Part shown: piece after piece, positions 42,633-45,988 of the stretch
How positions within the stretch are numbered: the stretch's first letter is position 1
How the letters are laid out: every line of letters starts with the position of its first letter
NCBI GenBank assembly: GCA_044340865.1
Contig: JBIISW010000002.1
Span: 1-45,988, forward strand
Length of the DNA stretch: 45,988 nucleotides
Direction: 5' to 3'
From: UBA4416 sp044340865
GTDB lineage: Bacteria > Bacteroidota > Bacteroidia > B-17B0 > Aurantibacillaceae
Made by a program: the position numbers and the translations under genes
Notes under the pieces: generated by a model
Seen by the model: the letters and a program-made list of their open reading frames with translations, nothing else
Told to the model about the DNA's origin: nothing
The model's database searches: none

Positions 42633-44025
42633 TTTAGTTATAGCTTCTCTTTGTTTTTATTTATTTCAAGTCGGTCAATCGTTTTCACAAAACACATTGA
42701 TTGAATACAACTCATTTGTAGATAATCTTATTAAAAATAATCCCTTAGCAAAAAGAGCAACTAATTTAAAAACATATGGCGAATTAAATTACAAAAGCGC
42801 CAGAGGAAATTATGATCCGAAAATTAATGGAAGTTATACCAATAAGTACTTTAATGGTAGTAATTATAACAGTAGTTTAAATAGTGAGATTAAACAACAA
42901 ATTTTCACGAATCAATACTTGAAATTTGGATACGACTATGGTATAGGAAATAATTTAAATCCTGATATGTACACTCCTACTTCTGGCCTCCCATACTTGG
43001 GTGTAGAAGTTGGATTATTGCAAGGAATGATGATTGATTATACGAGAGCTAATGTTTTAAAAGCAAAAGAATACAAAAACTATTATTCAGCAGAAAATAA
43101 AATTCAACTTAATAATTTACTATTTGAGGCCTCCACTCAGTATTTTGATTGGCTTTTTTCTGCTAAACAATTAGCTCTAAACAGTTATTTTATGCAGATC
43201 GCTAATCAACGTTTAAGAGGTATAGAATCCTTAGCTGAAATTGGAGAAAAAGCAGCTATTGATACCATTGAAGCAGCTATATTTTACCAATCAAGGTTAC
43301 TCGATTTTCAAAATTCAACCATTGATTTTCAAAAAACTAATAATGAGATTGCATCATTTAATTGGAGTGAATCCTATACTCCACTAGAAATTATCAATTA
43401 CTCCACTTCAGATAGTTTAGATTTATATTTTAATAAAGTAAAAAATAGCTTTTTGAAAACACTATTAATTGACACGTTAAATAACCCCGTTTTATTAAAA
43501 TACAATTCATTACAACAGGTTTTAGAGATTGAAAACAGATTAAAGAAAGAAATGATTAAACCTAAACTAAATGTGAGTTATAACTTTCTTTCAAATGAAA
43601 ATGCACCTGATAATACAGTTCTTTCAACAAATAATTATAAATGGGGCGCCAATATTTCATTTCCACTATTACTTAGAACTTCTGTAAACAATTATAAAAT
43701 GAGTAAAATTAATTCGCAGAATAATAACTATGAATTAATGAATAAGAGTAATGAATTTAATTACAAACTAAACTCTTTAAAGCAAAATATAACCACGTTA
43801 TCAGAACAATTGCAAAATGCGGAAAGAACTGCACGATACAGTAAGCAATTAGTTGAAGCCGAAAAAATAAAATTTACAAATGGAGAAAGTTCTCTATTTC
43901 TTTTAAATACGCGTGAAAATAAATGGCTTGAATCAGAATTAAAATTAGCTGAATATAAATTAAAATTTATAAAAACTGTTTTAAACGTTATTTATTTAAA
44001 AGGTAACTTAAATTATAAGTTCTAA
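42619..44025 (+). CDS. TolC-family outer membrane efflux protein
   Basis: A 468-residue protein with signal peptide (MKRNNLVIASLCFYLFQVGQSFSQ). Two TolC-type repeats of long helices and beta strands follow (NPLAKRATNLKTYGELNYKSARGNYDPKINGSYTNKYF; NNYKMSKINSQNNNYELMNKSNEFNYKLNSLKQNITTLSEQLQNAERTARYSKQLVEAEKIKFTNGESSLFLLNTREN). It forms the outer-membrane duct partner of the preceding HlyD-type adaptor. Start 42619 overlaps the upstream gene by 14 nt, indicating coupled translation; ATG 42571 would add non-signal residues. Confidence 0.88.
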   Translation: MKRNNLVIASLCFYLFQVGQSFSQNTLIEYNSFVDNLIKNNPLAKRATNLKTYGELNYKSARGNYDPKINGSYTNKYFNGSNYNSSLNSEIKQQIFTNQYLKFGYDYGIGNNLNPDMYTPTSGLPYLGVEVGLLQGMMIDYTRANVLKAKEYKNYYSAENKIQLNNLLFEASTQYFDWLFSAKQLALNSYFMQIANQRLRGIESLAEIGEKAAIDTIEAAIFYQSRLLDFQNSTIDFQKTNNEIASFNWSESYTPLEIINYSTSDSLDLYFNKVKNSFLKTLLIDTLNNPVLLKYNSLQQVLEIENRLKKEMIKPKLNVSYNFLSNENAPDNTVLSTNNYKWGANISFPLLLRTSVNNYKMSKINSQNNNYELMNKSNEFNYKLNSLKQNITTLSEQLQNAERTARYSKQLVEAEKIKFTNGESSLFLLNTRENKWLESELKLAEYKLKFIKTVLNVIYLKGNLNYKF

Positions 44026-44089
44026 GTTTTTATTTAAATATTCATTTATCGAATACTTATTTTTTCTATTTCATAATTAGATTTTTGTT

Positions 44090-44139
44090 CAATACCATAT
44101 TTAAGGTATTGTTTATAATCATTCTAAATAATAATTTTG
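44090..44139 (+). promoter_or_regulatory. promoter of the TonB receptor gene with adjacent dyad
   Basis: TAATTTTG (44132-44139) is an exact -7 match 26 nt before ATG 44166, with a poor -33 (ATTG at 44108-44111). A dyad CAATACC / GGTATTG (44090-44096, 44105-44111, 8-nt loop) overlaps the -33 position and may be an operator. It differs from the TetR palindrome, so regulation may be separate. Confidence 0.5.
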
Positions 44140-44165
44140 CCTTATAAATAATTCTAAAGGGCTCC

Positions 44166-45988
44166 ATGAAAAAAATAGTAATTCTAATTATAGGTATCAC
44201 AACAATAAATAATTTACAATCTCAAACCAAAGATTCATTGAGGGATTTACTTTTAAAGGAAATCTCAATTACAGATGATAAGTTAGACATAATGCCTGAT
44301 TTAAAAGATAATGTTATTTATGCTGGAAAAAAAAACGAAGTAATTTTACTTACAAAAATTAATGCTGATTTAAGTATTAATAACGCAAGACAAATTTTTG
44401 CAAAAGTACCAGGAATACATGTTTGGGAAAATGATGGTTCAGGAATACAAACAGGAATTGCATCAAGAGGTTTAAGTCCAAATAGATCGTGGGAATTTAA
44501 TGTCAGACAAAATGGATATGATATTTCACCCGATATTTTTGGCTATCCAGAATCCTATTACACACCGCCTACAGAAGCAGTGGAAAAAATTGAAGTTATT
44601 CGTGGTGCCGCCTCATTGCAATACGGCCCGCAGTTTGGAGGTTTATTAAATTATGAAATTAAAAAACCAAACGCTCAAAAACCGCTAACATTCCAAACAC
44701 AACAAACCGTTGGTTCGTATGGTTTATTCAATAGTTTCAATGCCATTGGTGGAACTATCAAGAAATTTTCGTATTACGGTTTTGTTCACCATCGTAACGC
44801 TGATGGCTGGAGAAATAATAGTAGATACTCCATATTAACTGGACATATTTCTTTAAATTATCAACTGACCTCAAAATTTAGTGTGACTGCTGAATACACT
44901 AAAATGAATTATGAAAGTCAGCAATCTGGTGGTTTAACTGATGCTAATTTTGACACGAATCATCAAACATCTACAAGAGAGCGAAATTGGTTTAGTGCTC
45001 CTTGGAATGTGGCTTCAGTTATACTAAAGTACAAAGTGTCAAATTCTTTCAACATTCAATTAAAATCATTTGCAACTATTGCCGAAAGAAACAGTGTTGG
45101 TTATTTAAAATCAATCAATTTTATTGATTCAATAAATCCGTCTACGCTTCAATATAGTCCTCGCCAAGTTGATAGAGATTATTATGAAAACTATGGCTCT
45201 GAATTAAGAACCATGCTAAAATATAATCTATTCGGCAAACAACATACTTTAACAGGAGGAATAAGGATTCAATCAGCACATACAAAACGAAATCAAGTGG
45301 GCGTTGGTTCTACAGGAAATGATTTTGATTTAAGTTTAATTGGCTCTCAGCAATATGGTCGATCGTTAAATTACACAACAACAAATTATGCCTTTTTTGC
45401 AGAGAATATTTTCTATGTAGGAAATAAATTAAAAATTATTCCTGGATTCCGTTTTGATTATATTGAAAATACCATAAAAGGATACATCAATACAACATCC
45501 ACAGGAGAAGTAAATCCTGATAAAAGAACTCGACAAATTTTTCTTTATGGGTTAGGTGGCGAGTATGCCATTACAAATAAAACGAATATGTATGCTAACT
45601 ATTCATTAGCCTATCGACCAGTTACATTTTCTGAATTAACACCTTCTGCAACCACCGAAATCATTGATCCAAATTTAAAAGATGCTAACGGATTTAATGC
45701 TGACTTTGGATATAGAGGTAAAATTAAACAATTTATAACATTCGATATTTCAGCATTTTATCTTTTATACAATAATAGAATTGGTTCTATTACCCAAAAT
45801 GGGAATTTATTTAGAACCAACATTGGAACTTCTGTAAGTAAAGGAATTGAGTCGTACATTGAATTTAGTTCGAAGGATTTATTTAAGGAAAACTCTAAAC
45901 TCGGGTATATTACTGTTTTTACATCTAATTCATTTATTAACGCCATTTATACAAAGTGGAATAATCCTTCAATCTCTTCAGATCCAAC
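44166..45988 (+). CDS. FecA-like TonB-dependent outer membrane receptor, 3' end outside window
   Basis: The frame is open to the window edge (607 complete codons). A signal peptide (MKKIVILIIGITTINNLQSQ) is followed by a plug domain: ARQIFAKVPGIHVWENDGSGIQTGIASRGLSPNRSWEFNVRQNG, YPESYYTPPTEAVEKIEVIRGAASLQYGPQFGGLLNYEI. Beta-barrel strands follow. The plug wording is that of FecA-type receptors, which import ferric siderophores or citrate. It lacks the carboxypeptidase-like N-terminal domain of SusC-type proteins. It lies 140 nt after the TolC-like gene, with its own promoter. The transported substrate cannot be read from the sequence. Confidence 0.9.
   Translation, partial: MKKIVILIIGITTINNLQSQTKDSLRDLLLKEISITDDKLDIMPDLKDNVIYAGKKNEVILLTKINADLSINNARQIFAKVPGIHVWENDGSGIQTGIASRGLSPNRSWEFNVRQNGYDISPDIFGYPESYYTPPTEAVEKIEVIRGAASLQYGPQFGGLLNYEIKKPNAQKPLTFQTQQTVGSYGLFNSFNAIGGTIKKFSYYGFVHHRNADGWRNNSRYSILTGHISLNYQLTSKFSVTAEYTKMNYESQQSGGLTDANFDTNHQTSTRERNWFSAPWNVASVILKYKVSNSFNIQLKSFATIAERNSVGYLKSINFIDSINPSTLQYSPRQVDRDYYENYGSELRTMLKYNLFGKQHTLTGGIRIQSAHTKRNQVGVGSTGNDFDLSLIGSQQYGRSLNYTTTNYAFFAENIFYVGNKLKIIPGFRFDYIENTIKGYINTTSTGEVNPDKRTRQIFLYGLGGEYAITNKTNMYANYSLAYRPVTFSELTPSATTEIIDPNLKDANGFNADFGYRGKIKQFITFDISAFYLLYNNRIGSITQNGNLFRTNIGTSVSKGIESYIEFSSKDLFKENSKLGYITVFTSNSFINAIYTKWNNPSISSDP

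Overview
The window is low-GC (visibly A+T-rich) chromosomal DNA from a member of the Bacteroidota, probably a flavobacterium-like lineage. The evidence is the gene set (PorZ and GldD from the type IX secretion and gliding machinery, a MoxR-DUF58-Bat operon, PD40 and TonB-dependent receptor genes, a Bacteroidota-type glycyl-tRNA synthetase). Promoters also follow the Bacteroidota pattern, TTTG plus a -7 element TAnnTTTG, rather than the E. coli pattern. No species can be named from sequence alone.

Layout. 1-5850: the end of a PD40 surface protein, thioredoxin, a gpmA-HAD-map operon, a lipoprotein plus small secreted cysteine protein pair (copy 1), gldD and ssb. 5900-14200: a UvrD/PcrA helicase, tRNA-Arg(CCG), porZ-recO, rlmB, arfB and a sigma-54-type response regulator. 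14250-16900: copy 2 of the lipoprotein/secreted-protein pair, then sucC. 16950-25950: a minus-strand moxR-DUF58-bat operon (batA to batE) carrying an inserted four-helix-bundle (S23/IVP) gene. 26140-29700: rocD, then a small accessory patch (HigBA toxin-antitoxin, a SHOCT membrane protein, a DUF4145 zinc protein) punctuated by similar hairpin repeats. 29700-38300: glyS, clpC, gyrA and a TPR protein. 38350-45988: an endonuclease III-peroxiredoxin fusion and a TetR-controlled envelope export locus.

The most unusual part is the right end. A TetR-family gene diverges from an operon whose first product is the membrane domain of a type I ABC exporter fused directly to a HlyD-type adaptor, with no ATPase domain. 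A TolC-like outer membrane protein follows with overlapping reading frames. A FecA-like TonB receptor with its own promoter comes next and runs off the window. A perfect 35-bp palindrome sits in the TetR/exporter intergenic region, next to a consensus -7 element. This looks like a regulated tripartite exporter beside an importer; its substrate and energy source are unknown.

Other points of interest are the nth::bcp fusion, the duplicated two-gene cassette of unknown function, a CIRCE-shaped inverted repeat around the predicted clpC promoter, and the hairpin repeats around higBA. Several genes (pcrA, sucC, nth::bcp, rocD) have longer possible starts whose extra sequence contains or overlaps the predicted promoter, so the shorter starts are given here. 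No stretch of more than 300 bases lacks a gene. No CRISPR array, rRNA or intact insertion sequence was seen.
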